This document shows, in pieces, positions 45,874 through 56,626 of a stretch of DNA of 64,000 bases; position 1 is the stretch's first letter; the number at the start of each line of letters is the position of its first letter. Origin of the DNA: Paenimyroides aestuarii (GTDB taxonomy: Bacteria > Bacteroidota > Bacteroidia > Flavobacteriales > Flavobacteriaceae); assembly GCF_024628805.1 (NCBI RefSeq), contig NZ_CP102382.1, positions 1,488,001 to 1,552,000 on the forward strand, written 5' to 3'. Made by a program: the position numbers and the translations under genes. The notes below the pieces were generated by a model. The model searched no databases. It had not been told where the DNA came from and saw only the letters and a list, made by a program, of their open reading frames with translations.

Positions 45874-48800
45874 ATGAAAAAAATTACACAATTATCCAGG
45901 TTTAAAGTGCGGTGGTTAACCACTAAGACCTTGATATTAATGTTACTCGGTATGTTTTTGCCGAACCTTCAGGTTCAAGGTCAGACTTATTGTACACCTG
46001 CTTACTCAACAGGTTGTAGTTTTGGCGATGATTTGAACACTGTTATTATAAATGGTCACGGTACTTCAGTACTTAGCGACTTAAATACAGGTTGTACAAA
46101 TACCACAGCTACAGGATATTCCAATAAGACGAGTGTTTTTACGGCTGTAGATTTAATGCAGTCGCAAACCTATCAAGTGCAATTAAATACCACTTATAGT
46201 TTTCCTTCTTCAGAGTTGGTAAGTATTTGGATTGATTTTGACGATGATGGTACTTTCAACAATACAACAGAAAAATTGTTGTCTGATTTGCCAATGGTTC
46301 AAAGTCCTTCTTTAGCTACTGGTAACATTACCATTCCGGTAAACGCAGCAACAGGTATTCATAGAATGCGTGTACGTTTAGTATATGGCTCTTCTGGAGG
46401 GTTTAATGCTTGTGGATCTGCCTCATGGGGTGAAACGCATGATTATAATGTAAATATTCTGTCTTTACCTGCATGTTCAGGAACACCAACAGCTGGTACA
46501 GCTTCTGCCACTTCGCGTAGTTGTAACAGTCAACCTTTTACCCTTTCTGTGACAGGTGCTACAGTTGCAGGTAATATGACTTATATTTGGCAAAGTGCTT
46601 CTTCAGCAACAGGTCCGTGGACAAATATTAACAATGCAAATGGTTTGTCGCATACAGTAACAAACCAAACAGCTAATACGTATTACCGTTTTGTAGCTAC
46701 TTGTAACACTAGTGGGGGGACATCCAACTCAAATGTCGTTTTAGTTTCTCAGGTTGCTGCTGTTACAGCCAATTTCTTTGAAGGGTTTGAAACGACTCCA
46801 ACAGGTTCTTCTAATAACAATACTGTTCCGGTGTGTTGGACTTACCTTTTTGGTAATGGTTCTGGTTATGGATATGTTAGTACATCAGCTGCAAGAAACG
46901 GTTCTAAAGGTTTTTATACATATCCTTATAATAATACCGAATTCTTTTTAATTTCACCAGAAACAGTAAATTTAGGAAACGGTACAAAGCAGCTTCGTTT
47001 CTCAGTAAATCTTCCTTTTTCAGGATATATAGGGACAAAAGTGGAAGTATATAGTATGAATGGTACTACTTCAACTGCTACTAAAACTTTAATTCAAAGT
47101 ATTCCGCTAACAGCAACTGGGTGGATTGAGTATATTGTTCCTTTACCGGCTACGACCGATGATTATTTTGCATTTTCATTTTACGGACCAGCAAGTCAAT
47201 ATCCAAATATCTACTTAGATGATGTTTATTACGAAGACTTGTCTCCATGTATTTTCCCTATGAACTTGCAAGCGGCAAATATTACCCAAACATCGGCTAC
47301 TATTTTATGGGATGCATCATTGGCAGCAGGGGTAACAGGTTATGAATATGAAATTCGTACATCAGGTGCTGCTGGTTCAGGCGCAACTGGATTGGTTCAA
47401 ACAGGCACCGTAAATGCGCCGACAACTTCTGTTAATATTTCAGGGTTAGATCATTCTACAAGTTATACGGTATATATACGCAGTAAATGTGGAACCACAG
47501 ATGGACTTTGGACATCATTCCCTATTAAATTCAACACTTTATGTGGCGTGATAACTGGTTCATTCTTTGAAGGTTTTGAAAATGCAGATATAGGTGCTTT
47601 TAATAATAACACTGTTCCAAATTGTTGGACATACATTAAAACAGGACCAACTTTGAATTATCCTAATGGTTATGTTGCTACAACAGGGCCTAAAACCGGA
47701 TCAAAACATTTTTACACCTATAGAGCATCTAGCCATGCGGGTGAATCGTTACTTGTTTCACCTGAGACCGATAATTTAGGTAATGGAACCAAACGTTTAC
47801 GTTTCTCAGCTCGTATGTATTTCACAGGTAGTTATGGTGAAAAATTGAGTATTTACAGTATGGATGGAAATACAGCAAGTGCAACAAAAACATTGATTAA
47901 AACCGTTAATGTTTCGTCAACTGCATACAATGAATATATTGTTTATTTACCGATAAATACTACAGACGATTACTTTGCATTTAGCTTTGATGAAGAAAAT
48001 ATGACAAAATACATCTTTATAGATGATATTTATTACGAAGATGCACCAAGCTGTAGACCAATTGAAGAGAGTACTATTACAATTTCGAATGTAAGCAAAA
48101 ACTCATTTGATGTTTCTTGGCAGGATATATACAACCTGAACCAAATGGCTTACGAAGTGGAAGTGCGCACAAGTGGCAATCCAGGAACACCAGGAGCAAT
48201 TTATAGCACGGTAACAGCTGTTGGTGTAACCAATATTACTGTACCTGGATTAGCACCTTCAACAGACTATACAGTTTATGTACGTGCGGTATGTTCGGCA
48301 ACAGATCAAAGTGTTTGGGCAAAAGGACCATCGGCAACTACTTTGTGTAACTACTCTGACTTTGTAACTTACACGCCTTCGTTGGCATTGTGTGGACCAC
48401 AAAAAGCGGTGTTAGACGCCACTTTAGTAGATACTACTTTTGAAGCAGCGTGGTTTGACAGCGCAACAGATGTAGAGCCATTATTTGTTGGATCTAATTT
48501 TGTTTCGGAAGACGATGTAACGCAAAACAGAAGTTTCTGGTTACGCAGCCAAAAAGTGGTGCCAAATACGCCAATTACAATTGGTACAGGTACATCTTCC
48601 TCAACGTCTGAAACATTCTTGTATCATGGATGGGGAGGTATGAAGTTTCAACATATTTATACTGCTAAAGAGTTATCCGCTGCTGGATTAACAGCTGGAA
48701 ATATTACATCACTAGATTTTAATGTTGTTACTTCAGGTACCTCAAACAGAAATGACTTTAGTATAGCGATGGGGGCTACGACTCAATCATCTGCTACATC

Positions 48801-51800
48801 ATCACATATTGCAAATAGTACCTTAACGCAAGTTTATGCAAATCCTAGTGAAACTTTTGCAGTTGGTACAAAAACATTTACTTTAACCACACCTTATGCA
48901 TGGGACGGTGTAAGTAATATTGTGGTTCAAATTGTTTGGACTAATCAAAATACAGGTGGAACAAGCGGATCCGTGCGTTACCACACTACTAGTCCAAGTA
49001 TGACAACTTATAGCTATGCTGATAATAGATCAGCTGCGGACTTTCTAGCAACTATTTCAGGTAGTGTTAGTGGTAGTGGTAGTACTTTAACTAAAACCGC
49101 ACGTCCAAATATTGTTTTCAAAGGAAACGCAGGCTGTATATCCCCAGCGATAGAAATTCCGGTAACGGTTTCATTAAAACCGGCATTTGAACTTTCCACA
49201 GCGAGCATTACCTCATGTGAGGGCGGAGTATCAGATCCTGTAACCATTACCACCAACTTGGGTAACTACGATACATTTGTATGGACACCAAGTGCGGGAG
49301 TAAGCGGTGACGCAGTAAATGGTTGGACTTTCGCTACCAACGTGGAACAAGAATATGTATTATCTGCTACACAATCAAACGGTATTTGTGAGCACATTAA
49401 AACAGTTCGCGTATATGCAGGTAAAAAACCGGAAGCATTAACCACATTAGCTAGTTCTTACGACATTTGTAAAAACGAAATTCAAGAGTTAGAAGCTTTA
49501 GAAAGCATACCTGCTATGGCATCAATAGGTAGTAAATTAACTACCACAGCTGCAACAAGCGAAGTGTCTGCTTTTGTACAAAGTGCAATGTACTCTAAAC
49601 AACAATATATTTATACGGCAGCAGAATTGATTGCACAAGGTGTAAATACATCAGGATATATTAACAGCTTGTCATTTGAAACCATTAATTCAGGAGCAAG
49701 TTTTAGCAACCCAATGTACACTGTGAAAATGATGTTAACACCAAATGCTACATTTGGTACGACTAACTTTGCTACGGGTAATTTATCAACCGTATATTCA
49801 GAAGTGAATCATACACACACCTTCCAAGGTATGCAAACTATACAGTTTGACAGTCCTTTCTATTGGGATGGACAATCAAACATATTGGTAGAAATCACCC
49901 AAGAAGGTATGGGTTCAGGTAACAACGCACAAACCTATTTTACAACCACACCAGGTTCCAATGTAGGTATGTATGCAACAAGTGCTACTGATCCAAACCC
50001 TACTGCAGGAACACGTACAACCGATCGTTTAGATGTTCAATTTGGTTTAGAACAATCAAGCGTAACATGGTCGCCAATAAACAATTTATATGTGGATGCG
50101 GCAGCAACTGTTCCATACACAGCAGGTACAAATGCTTTAACGGTTTACACCACATCGGGTGTAGCCATGAATCAAGTGTATAATGCATTGTTAACAGCAC
50201 CATCGGGTTGTGAAACCACAAAAGCAATTACCATAAACGTAGCAGACGTGGTTACTCCAGTGGTACAAAATCAAACTTTTTGTCAGGCAACACCGGTAAG
50301 TAATGTAGTTGTAACAGGTGGTGCAAATGCAACTTTTGAATTTTATAGTTCAGCAACAGCAACAACACCTATCACCAACATTACCCAAACAGGTACGTAC
50401 TATGTAGAAGCAACCCAAGGTAATTGTAAATCGGTACGTGTGCCATTTACAGCAACGGTAACACCATTGGCACTGCCAACTGCGCAATTTACACAAGTAG
50501 TTTGTGGCGGCGGAACAGTATCAGCCTTAATGGCTTCAGGTGTAAGCGGCTCTCAAATCAGATGGTATAGTTCAGCAACATCTACTACTCCATTGGCATC
50601 TACCACTCCGTTGGTTGATAACACCACTTATTATGCTTCGCAAATGTTAGGAGCATGTGAGTCAGGTAGAATAGCTGTATTGGTTGATATTAACGCGGCA
50701 CCAGCATCATTAACACCACAAACCATTTCAATATGTGGTACGTTAAATTACGGTAACGTTAATTTAAATCAAATACCGGGTGCAGAATTAGTATGGTATC
50801 CATCAGCTACTTCTACAACACCAATACCAAACAATGGACAAATAGTAAACGGAACCTATTATGTTTCTCAACGTGTAAACGGATGTGAATCATTACGTGT
50901 TCAGGTTATTGCAACTTCTCAAGGAAGTGTTCCGGCACCAACTGCAACAATCCAGAATATTTGTGGAGCAGGTACAGTAGCGCAATTAAATGCACAAATT
51001 TTACCAAATGCAACAGCAGAGTGGTATAGTAATGCAACAGCGGTAACACCATTGGCAGCCAATACGCCATTAACAAATGGAACTTACTATGTTTCTCAAA
51101 GAGTAGGCAACTGCGTATCGGTAAAAGTGCCAGTAGCAGTTCGTTTAATAAGTACAGCTGCTCCGGCAGTAGCTCCAATAACATTATGTGCGGGCTCTAC
51201 AGTAGGAAGTATCACCTTACCAACACCATCAGGAGTATCTTACAGATGGTATGTAAACAGTACTTCAACAGTAGTTTTACCATCAACAGATGTTTTACAA
51301 TCGGGGTATTACTTTGTGACACGCGTTGAAAACGGATGTGAGTCAGCACGTACACAAGTTCAAATCACCATCAATAGCAGACCAAACAGCCCAACAGGTG
51401 CATCGCCTCAAACATTTAACGATACAGACAATGCACAAATAAGCAGTTTGATTATGACCCAGCCAAATGTGGTTTGGTATGCAACATACGATGATGCTAT
51501 GAAAGGATTAAACCCATTGAACCAAAATATGCCATTGGTTGATCAAACAACTTATTACGCAGTAATTATTGGTTCGAACGGATGTCCAAGTTTACCAACC
51601 CCTATAGAAGTTCGTATTTTATTAGGAGTAAACGATTTTGATTTAAGTAAATTAAATTACTATCCAAACCCAGTAAACGATCAGTTAACCATCACTTACA
51701 GTGAAGTAATCACCAATGTGGAAGTATTTGATTTGAATGGACGATTGGTAATGAAAAATAGTTTTGATAAAGAAACAGTTCAATTAGATTTTAGCAGATT

Positions 51801-51873
51801 AAGTTCAGGAACTTATATGTTGAATGTTAAAACTAAGGAAAACAGCCAATTTATTAAAATTGTAAAAAAATAG
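45874..51873 (+). CDS. giant T9SS-secreted multidomain surface protein (adhesin-like)
   Basis: 1999 residues, probably cell-surface or released. Order seen: signal peptide (to about 36), GEVED-like domain (about 105-196, IWIDFDDDGTFNN), an Ig-like unit (about 200-292), adhesin/jelly-roll domain 1 (about 298-458, FFEGFETTP ... IYLDDVYYED), fibronectin III (459-558), jelly-roll 2 (558-728, FFEGFENAD ... IFIDDIYYED), fibronectin III (728-826), two long beta modules (about 827-1090 and 1215-1393), about six Ig-like repeats of some 80 residues (pattern: Cys, WYSSAT..TPL, GTYYVSQ..., CES.R), and a type A sorting domain (YYPNPVNDQLTI ... SQFIKIVKK). No catalytic motif. Paralogue follows at 51935. 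Adhesion or gliding-related role is inferred. Confidence 0.88.
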   Translation: MKKITQLSRFKVRWLTTKTLILMLLGMFLPNLQVQGQTYCTPAYSTGCSFGDDLNTVIINGHGTSVLSDLNTGCTNTTATGYSNKTSVFTAVDLMQSQTYQVQLNTTYSFPSSELVSIWIDFDDDGTFNNTTEKLLSDLPMVQSPSLATGNITIPVNAATGIHRMRVRLVYGSSGGFNACGSASWGETHDYNVNILSLPACSGTPTAGTASATSRSCNSQPFTLSVTGATVAGNMTYIWQSASSATGPWTNINNANGLSHTVTNQTANTYYRFVATCNTSGGTSNSNVVLVSQVAAVTANFFEGFETTPTGSSNNNTVPVCWTYLFGNGSGYGYVSTSAARNGSKGFYTYPYNNTEFFLISPETVNLGNGTKQLRFSVNLPFSGYIGTKVEVYSMNGTTSTATKTLIQSIPLTATGWIEYIVPLPATTDDYFAFSFYGPASQYPNIYLDDVYYEDLSPCIFPMNLQAANITQTSATILWDASLAAGVTGYEYEIRTSGAAGSGATGLVQTGTVNAPTTSVNISGLDHSTSYTVYIRSKCGTTDGLWTSFPIKFNTLCGVITGSFFEGFENADIGAFNNNTVPNCWTYIKTGPTLNYPNGYVATTGPKTGSKHFYTYRASSHAGESLLVSPETDNLGNGTKRLRFSARMYFTGSYGEKLSIYSMDGNTASATKTLIKTVNVSSTAYNEYIVYLPINTTDDYFAFSFDEENMTKYIFIDDIYYEDAPSCRPIEESTITISNVSKNSFDVSWQDIYNLNQMAYEVEVRTSGNPGTPGAIYSTVTAVGVTNITVPGLAPSTDYTVYVRAVCSATDQSVWAKGPSATTLCNYSDFVTYTPSLALCGPQKAVLDATLVDTTFEAAWFDSATDVEPLFVGSNFVSEDDVTQNRSFWLRSQKVVPNTPITIGTGTSSSTSETFLYHGWGGMKFQHIYTAKELSAAGLTAGNITSLDFNVVTSGTSNRNDFSIAMGATTQSSATSSHIANSTLTQVYANPSETFAVGTKTFTLTTPYAWDGVSNIVVQIVWTNQNTGGTSGSVRYHTTSPSMTTYSYADNRSAADFLATISGSVSGSGSTLTKTARPNIVFKGNAGCISPAIEIPVTVSLKPAFELSTASITSCEGGVSDPVTITTNLGNYDTFVWTPSAGVSGDAVNGWTFATNVEQEYVLSATQSNGICEHIKTVRVYAGKKPEALTTLASSYDICKNEIQELEALESIPAMASIGSKLTTTAATSEVSAFVQSAMYSKQQYIYTAAELIAQGVNTSGYINSLSFETINSGASFSNPMYTVKMMLTPNATFGTTNFATGNLSTVYSEVNHTHTFQGMQTIQFDSPFYWDGQSNILVEITQEGMGSGNNAQTYFTTTPGSNVGMYATSATDPNPTAGTRTTDRLDVQFGLEQSSVTWSPINNLYVDAAATVPYTAGTNALTVYTTSGVAMNQVYNALLTAPSGCETTKAITINVADVVTPVVQNQTFCQATPVSNVVVTGGANATFEFYSSATATTPITNITQTGTYYVEATQGNCKSVRVPFTATVTPLALPTAQFTQVVCGGGTVSALMASGVSGSQIRWYSSATSTTPLASTTPLVDNTTYYASQMLGACESGRIAVLVDINAAPASLTPQTISICGTLNYGNVNLNQIPGAELVWYPSATSTTPIPNNGQIVNGTYYVSQRVNGCESLRVQVIATSQGSVPAPTATIQNICGAGTVAQLNAQILPNATAEWYSNATAVTPLAANTPLTNGTYYVSQRVGNCVSVKVPVAVRLISTAAPAVAPITLCAGSTVGSITLPTPSGVSYRWYVNSTSTVVLPSTDVLQSGYYFVTRVENGCESARTQVQITINSRPNSPTGASPQTFNDTDNAQISSLIMTQPNVVWYATYDDAMKGLNPLNQNMPLVDQTTYYAVIIGSNGCPSLPTPIEVRILLGVNDFDLSKLNYYPNPVNDQLTITYSEVITNVEVFDLNGRLVMKNSFDKETVQLDFSRLSSGTYMLNVKTKENSQFIKIVKK

Positions 51874-51880
51874 TTTTAAA

Positions 51881-51912
51881 TTAGCCAAAGGGCATTTCTG
51901 CCCTTGGCTAAA
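51881..51912 (+). terminator. terminator between the two giant genes
   Basis: Arms TTAGCCAAAGGGCA and TGCCCTTGGCTAA (one bulged base) with loop TTTC; a moderate A/T tail follows. Confidence 0.7.
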
Positions 51913-51934
51913 TTTATCATTAAAATATAATAAT

Positions 51935-54900
51935 ATGATGAGAAAGTATTTAATAATTCTAACATTGTTGTTGCCTTTCATTAATTGGGCCCAACCAATT
52001 TCTCCAAATCCTTATGTAAAGGATTGGGAAAATACTACCCAACTTGGTTGGACACAAGTTGTGGGCGCTTTCAATGTGACACCAGAAGCACCTTGTCAAG
52101 GGTTAAATTCGATAAGAGCAAAAGTACAAGGTGTCGGTACTTTGAGTAAAGCTGTTCTAAGATCCCCTAGTTTGGGAATAACTTCAGGAGCACTTATAAC
52201 ATTTTCGTACGACTATAAATGGTTGGCTGATAATGGAAATATAAGCGGTAATCCCATTGGGGCTACACTAAATAGTATTAACCTAGAATGGCAGTGGGCA
52301 AGTAATCAAGGTGGTCCTTGGTATACCTTTGATGTTGTTGATAGTAATAATCATACTGTCTCAGCTTTTTGTACGACAAGGACAGTTACTTTTTCTGGAT
52401 ATTCTGGTAAAGATTTATATTTAAGAGTAAGTATAACAAATAAATCAGCAAATGGAAACAATTACTTGTATATTGATAATATAAATGCAACCGAAGATTT
52501 AGTTCCGCCAACTTGCTATATGCCTTTAAATGTTCGGGTTATAGATAAAACAGATTCAAGTTTTGAGGTGCGTTGGGAAAACCCAACAGGACAAAGTGCT
52601 TCATCTATTGATTGGGAGGTTCGAACTTCAGGTTTACCTGGTTCTGGACCTAATGGTTTAATAGGAAGTGGTTCAGAGCCTGGTACATCAACTTCGGTTG
52701 ATATTGATGCACCTGCTGCAAACCTATCACCTGAAACAGTTTATAAAATCTATTTGAAGACAAGTTGTAGCGCAACAAATGCAAGTTCTTGGATCGGAAT
52801 AGATGATATTACTTACTGTAATGAATTCGATATCGATACACAGCAAGTAAATGTATGTGGAATTCAAGAAGTAGATTTGGATTATAATGTCCCAGGAACT
52901 AAATTTTGGTTTGATGAGGATGATAATCTTGTAGAGCAAGGTGTAAATACATTTACAACTCCTGAAATAACGGAATCTAGAAAGTATGTCGTTTTTTCAG
53001 GTACACAAACAACAGCTACTGATCAACAAGAGTTATTGATTGGAAATGGAGTTGCAACAAGTACTACTGTAACACCTCTTACAGGATCCAAAGCAAATAA
53101 AGCGCAATATATTTACCTAGCCAGCGAGTTAAAAGGTGCAGGCTTTAACAAGGGCATAATTAAAAATTTTGGTTTTAGAACAGGTTTAACAGCTGGAACA
53201 TTATTACGCAACAATCTGGCGATTCATATGGGTCATACAAAACTAGAAGAATTCCCGTCAAATGATTTTATACCTACAAATGAATTAAAAATTGCGAAAT
53301 ACGAAGCTAATGAAACACTTGTTGCTGACCAGATAAATTGGTTTAAGCTTGATGAGCCGTTTATTTGGGACGGATATTCTAATATTGTAGTCCAATTTAC
53401 ATATAGTGATATAGCCGGACCAGCTCCTAGCGCAACACCAGTTGTTTGTTCGCCTCTAAACGAGCAAAGAAGTTTGTATAGCGGAAATGCTACATTATCT
53501 TTAGCGCAAATGTATGCCGAAGTATCTGGTACTAGAAACACAATTCGCATGAATGGCTATTTTAAAATTATAGATGGTTGTTTTGGAGCGATGAGAACTT
53601 ATGAACTGAATTTCTCTGATGCACCAACTCTCAACCTTTCTGCTGATATTGTTAATAATTGTTCTGGAAAACCTTTAACAAAATTGTATATTTTAACAGG
53701 TGTTAGTGATTATGATACCTATGAGTGGACAACTGTTGATCCAAACGATCCAAATGATCCAGCAAATGATCCAAATGACCCAAATAACCCAGCAAACGCA
53801 ATTCTTGGTGATGAGAATGTTGGTTGGACTTTCAATACAACGATGAACATGACCTATGTGTTAAGAGCTTCTAATGTAGGTGGGGATAGATGTGTAATTG
53901 AAAAAACGGTTTCAGTAGAAAACAATCCTTCTCCTCAAATGTTGCAACTGTTAAATAGTTACAGTCTATGTTTTAATGATATCCAAGAGTTAAAAGTAGA
54001 TAATTTAGTTAATGAAACACCTATAAGAAATTTATTTAATGGAAACATTAATGGTGTAACTATTAGCAATACCGTATCAGGAGATGCAATTTCTAATGAA
54101 ACAGCACTTTTTTCTGAAGGTAATGGTAGTTTAAAAATTACACATGCAGCACAAACAAATGCAATTGTTAACTTAGCTACATCAGTGAATATGAATAACC
54201 TTAAATCTATCACGGTTGAGTTTGATCATATTGCTGCTTTACAAGCTGGTACAATAAATGTTCAAGATTACGCGTATTTAGAATATACAACTGATAATGG
54301 AGCAACTTGGAAACCATTTTTACCGGAGCATTATACTGGTTCTGCTAGTACCACTCTCCCAAAACCTGTTGGTAACACAAGTTTGCAAGCTATGTTCTTT
54401 ACTAAAACATCTTATGCTGATTGGGTAAGTTTCCAACAAGCAACAATTCCTACTAATACGGCGTGGAAATCTGAGAAGTTTACTGTTCCAGCAGATGATT
54501 TTACTGGAGCTGGAACATTCCAAGTTCGCTTTAGAATGGGAGCAGATGGTAATACGCAATTTGCAGGATGGTATATTGATAATGTAAGAATTACACCTAT
54601 TAGTAATTACCAAGTAACATGGACACCAATTGCTAATTTGTATTATGATCAAAACGCAACAGTTCCTTATGATGGTTTAATTAATACTGGAACACTTTAT
54701 TTGAAAGGTACAACTAATAGTTTAAATGTGCCATATAAGGTGGAAATTGAAAATCAGTATGGATGTACTGTTGAGAAAAACTTTACAGTTAGTATTGGTT
54801 TGAAAGAAGCTCCAGTCGTAAATAATATTACTAGTTGTGGTCCCGTTAATGTAGCTAGTACAAACTTTGGTAAAAATCCAAACGGCGTATTAACATATTA

Positions 54901-56431
54901 TAGTAGTCAAAATTCTAGTTTGCCAATTACTCAAATCACAAATTCTGGCGTATATTATGTTGACCAAGTAATCTCCGGTTGTAAATCTGCAAGAGTGCCG
55001 TTTACTGTAGTTATCAATCCACCGGCAACTGTACCTGTGGCACCTGCAAATCAAGCATTCTGCGGATCAGCTACCGTTAGTAATTTAACGTACAACTCTA
55101 TTAATGGATTAAATATCCAATGGTACACAACTCAAGCAGGAGGAACACCATTAGCAAGTACAACACCAATTAATAACGGCATTTATTATGGTGAGTTTAC
55201 AAGCGGACCTTGTACTTCATCAGCTCGTGTAGCTGTAAATGTATCAGTGGGAGTTACTCCTTCGGCTATTTCTTTAAGTAATGTATATATATGCGGTACT
55301 TCAACAATAGCTAGCATTGCTGTTACATCTTCGCCAGGAGCAACAGTGAATTGGTATCAAAATGTGAATGATGTTACACCGCTCGCGAATTCAACAGTAT
55401 TAACAACTGGTACCTACTATATTGCACAAAAAATAGGGAACTGTGAGTCTTCTAGATCTGCGGTAGTGGTGTCAACAGTGCAAAACCTGACTATGCCAAC
55501 AGCAAATACAACGCAAACATTTTGTGGAAACGCAACAGTTGGAAGTTTAATGGCTTCACCAACAACCGTGGGAGCAAATGTTTACTGGTATGGCTTTAGT
55601 ACATCAGACACACCATTATCTAATACCACACCATTGGTAACAGGTACTTACTACGTGGGTCAGTCAGTTGGTGACTGTGACTCTCCTAAACGTGCTGTGA
55701 GTGTTAAGATTTTAAGTGTTAATGCACCGGTCATCAACCCAATTACTATTTGTGGTGATGCTACTGTTTCATCTTTACCTTTAAGTTCTGGTACTGGAAT
55801 TAGTTATAAAGTATTTGACAATGCATTTGCAACTACAGAAATGGGTCAGAATGATGTAATTACAACAGGTACTTATTACATTTCTAAAATTGATAATGGT
55901 TGTGAATCAGCTAAAGCAACAGTTTATATAACTGTAAATGCTCGACCTAATGCTCCAACTGGTAACATCAATCAAACATTCCCTAATTATGCGGAAGTAA
56001 AAGATTTAAAAGCAAATGAGCCGAATGTGGTTTGGTTTGATTCGTATAATGATGCAATCAACTTTACAAACCCTTTACCAACTTATCAACCATTACAAGA
56101 TAACAAAACGTATTACGGAGTGCTTGTTGGACCAGCAAACTGTCCAAGTTTACCACTTCCTGTAAAGGTTAAAATTAGTGTAGGATTAAATGATCTAGAC
56201 TTAGCGTCATTGAGATACTATCCAAACCCTGTAGATTCAGAGTTGAATATATCTTACAAAGAGGCGATTCAGTCAGTAGAGGTTTACGATTTGTTAGGTA
56301 AACAAATCAAAACACAAAAATTTGATGCAAACGATGTGAAGATAGATGTATCTAATCTTTCAGCCGGAACCTATATGATAAAAGTTCATACAAACACCGG
56401 TTCACAATTTATTAAAATCATCAAAAAATAA
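51935..56431 (+). CDS. second giant T9SS-secreted surface protein, paralogue of the first
   Basis: 1498 residues. Signal peptide MMRKYLIILTLLLPFINWAQ; a beta-sandwich (about 20-190, SFDYKWLADNG-like to YLYIDNINATED); one fibronectin III domain (about 195-290); beta modules with the same WDGYSNIVVQFTY signature as its neighbour; an Asp-Pro-Asn repeat (about 602-622); a jelly-roll (about 690-885); then about six Ig-like repeats (WY...TPL...GTYYV...C.S.R) and a type A sorting domain (YYPNPVDSELNISY ... SQFIKIIKK). The C-terminal 550 residues align by eye with the upstream protein, showing tandem duplication; the N-terminal parts differ. Function inferred as surface adhesion. Confidence 0.87.
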   Translation: MMRKYLIILTLLLPFINWAQPISPNPYVKDWENTTQLGWTQVVGAFNVTPEAPCQGLNSIRAKVQGVGTLSKAVLRSPSLGITSGALITFSYDYKWLADNGNISGNPIGATLNSINLEWQWASNQGGPWYTFDVVDSNNHTVSAFCTTRTVTFSGYSGKDLYLRVSITNKSANGNNYLYIDNINATEDLVPPTCYMPLNVRVIDKTDSSFEVRWENPTGQSASSIDWEVRTSGLPGSGPNGLIGSGSEPGTSTSVDIDAPAANLSPETVYKIYLKTSCSATNASSWIGIDDITYCNEFDIDTQQVNVCGIQEVDLDYNVPGTKFWFDEDDNLVEQGVNTFTTPEITESRKYVVFSGTQTTATDQQELLIGNGVATSTTVTPLTGSKANKAQYIYLASELKGAGFNKGIIKNFGFRTGLTAGTLLRNNLAIHMGHTKLEEFPSNDFIPTNELKIAKYEANETLVADQINWFKLDEPFIWDGYSNIVVQFTYSDIAGPAPSATPVVCSPLNEQRSLYSGNATLSLAQMYAEVSGTRNTIRMNGYFKIIDGCFGAMRTYELNFSDAPTLNLSADIVNNCSGKPLTKLYILTGVSDYDTYEWTTVDPNDPNDPANDPNDPNNPANAILGDENVGWTFNTTMNMTYVLRASNVGGDRCVIEKTVSVENNPSPQMLQLLNSYSLCFNDIQELKVDNLVNETPIRNLFNGNINGVTISNTVSGDAISNETALFSEGNGSLKITHAAQTNAIVNLATSVNMNNLKSITVEFDHIAALQAGTINVQDYAYLEYTTDNGATWKPFLPEHYTGSASTTLPKPVGNTSLQAMFFTKTSYADWVSFQQATIPTNTAWKSEKFTVPADDFTGAGTFQVRFRMGADGNTQFAGWYIDNVRITPISNYQVTWTPIANLYYDQNATVPYDGLINTGTLYLKGTTNSLNVPYKVEIENQYGCTVEKNFTVSIGLKEAPVVNNITSCGPVNVASTNFGKNPNGVLTYYSSQNSSLPITQITNSGVYYVDQVISGCKSARVPFTVVINPPATVPVAPANQAFCGSATVSNLTYNSINGLNIQWYTTQAGGTPLASTTPINNGIYYGEFTSGPCTSSARVAVNVSVGVTPSAISLSNVYICGTSTIASIAVTSSPGATVNWYQNVNDVTPLANSTVLTTGTYYIAQKIGNCESSRSAVVVSTVQNLTMPTANTTQTFCGNATVGSLMASPTTVGANVYWYGFSTSDTPLSNTTPLVTGTYYVGQSVGDCDSPKRAVSVKILSVNAPVINPITICGDATVSSLPLSSGTGISYKVFDNAFATTEMGQNDVITTGTYYISKIDNGCESAKATVYITVNARPNAPTGNINQTFPNYAEVKDLKANEPNVVWFDSYNDAINFTNPLPTYQPLQDNKTYYGVLVGPANCPSLPLPVKVKISVGLNDLDLASLRYYPNPVDSELNISYKEAIQSVEVYDLLGKQIKTQKFDANDVKIDVSNLSAGTYMIKVHTNTGSQFIKIIKK
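53738..53800 (+). repeat. 9-bp coding tandem repeat (Asp-Pro-Asn units)
   Basis: Units of GATCCAAAC / GATCCAAAT, some interrupted by a GCA codon, encode repeated D-P-N triplets in the middle of the second giant protein. A flexible linker; unit number could vary by slippage. Confidence 0.8.
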
Positions 56432-56440
56432 ATTTTTCTA

Positions 56441-56467
56441 AACGAGGGGCAATTGCTCCTCGTTTTT
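56441..56467 (+). terminator. terminator of the second giant gene
   Basis: 7-bp stem AACGAGG / CCTCGTT with inner GCAATTGC palindrome, followed by seven T. Confidence 0.8.
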
Positions 56468-56469
56468 TT

Positions 56470-56504
56470 AACCCCAAAAGAGGACATCGTTCTGTTTTGG
56501 GGTT
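56470..56504. terminator. second hairpin behind the giant genes
   Basis: 10-bp stem AACCCCAAAA / TTTTGGGGTT with a 15-nt loop, no direct T-run on the plus strand. Possibly a backup or an RNA-stabilising hairpin. Confidence 0.5.
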
Positions 56505-56567
56505 TAATAATTTTTAGACTTTAACTAAAAATAACTCAATTTATTTTCAGATATACGTTTGTTGTCT

Positions 56568-56575
56568 TATTTTTG
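56568..56575 (+). promoter_or_regulatory. -7 element of pdhA
   Basis: TATTTTTG matches TAnnTTTG, 51 bp before the pdhA ATG. Confidence 0.5.
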
Positions 56576-56626
56576 CTTATTGCCAAATTAACAAAATCAG
56601 CAATTGGTAATTAATTATCTAACGTT

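Noticed and set aside
50261..51420. Periodic repeats in the giant gene as a CRISPR-like array
   Set aside because: The period of about 240 bp follows the coding frame and corresponds to Ig-like protein repeats; no short identical repeats with unique spacers exist anywhere in the window.
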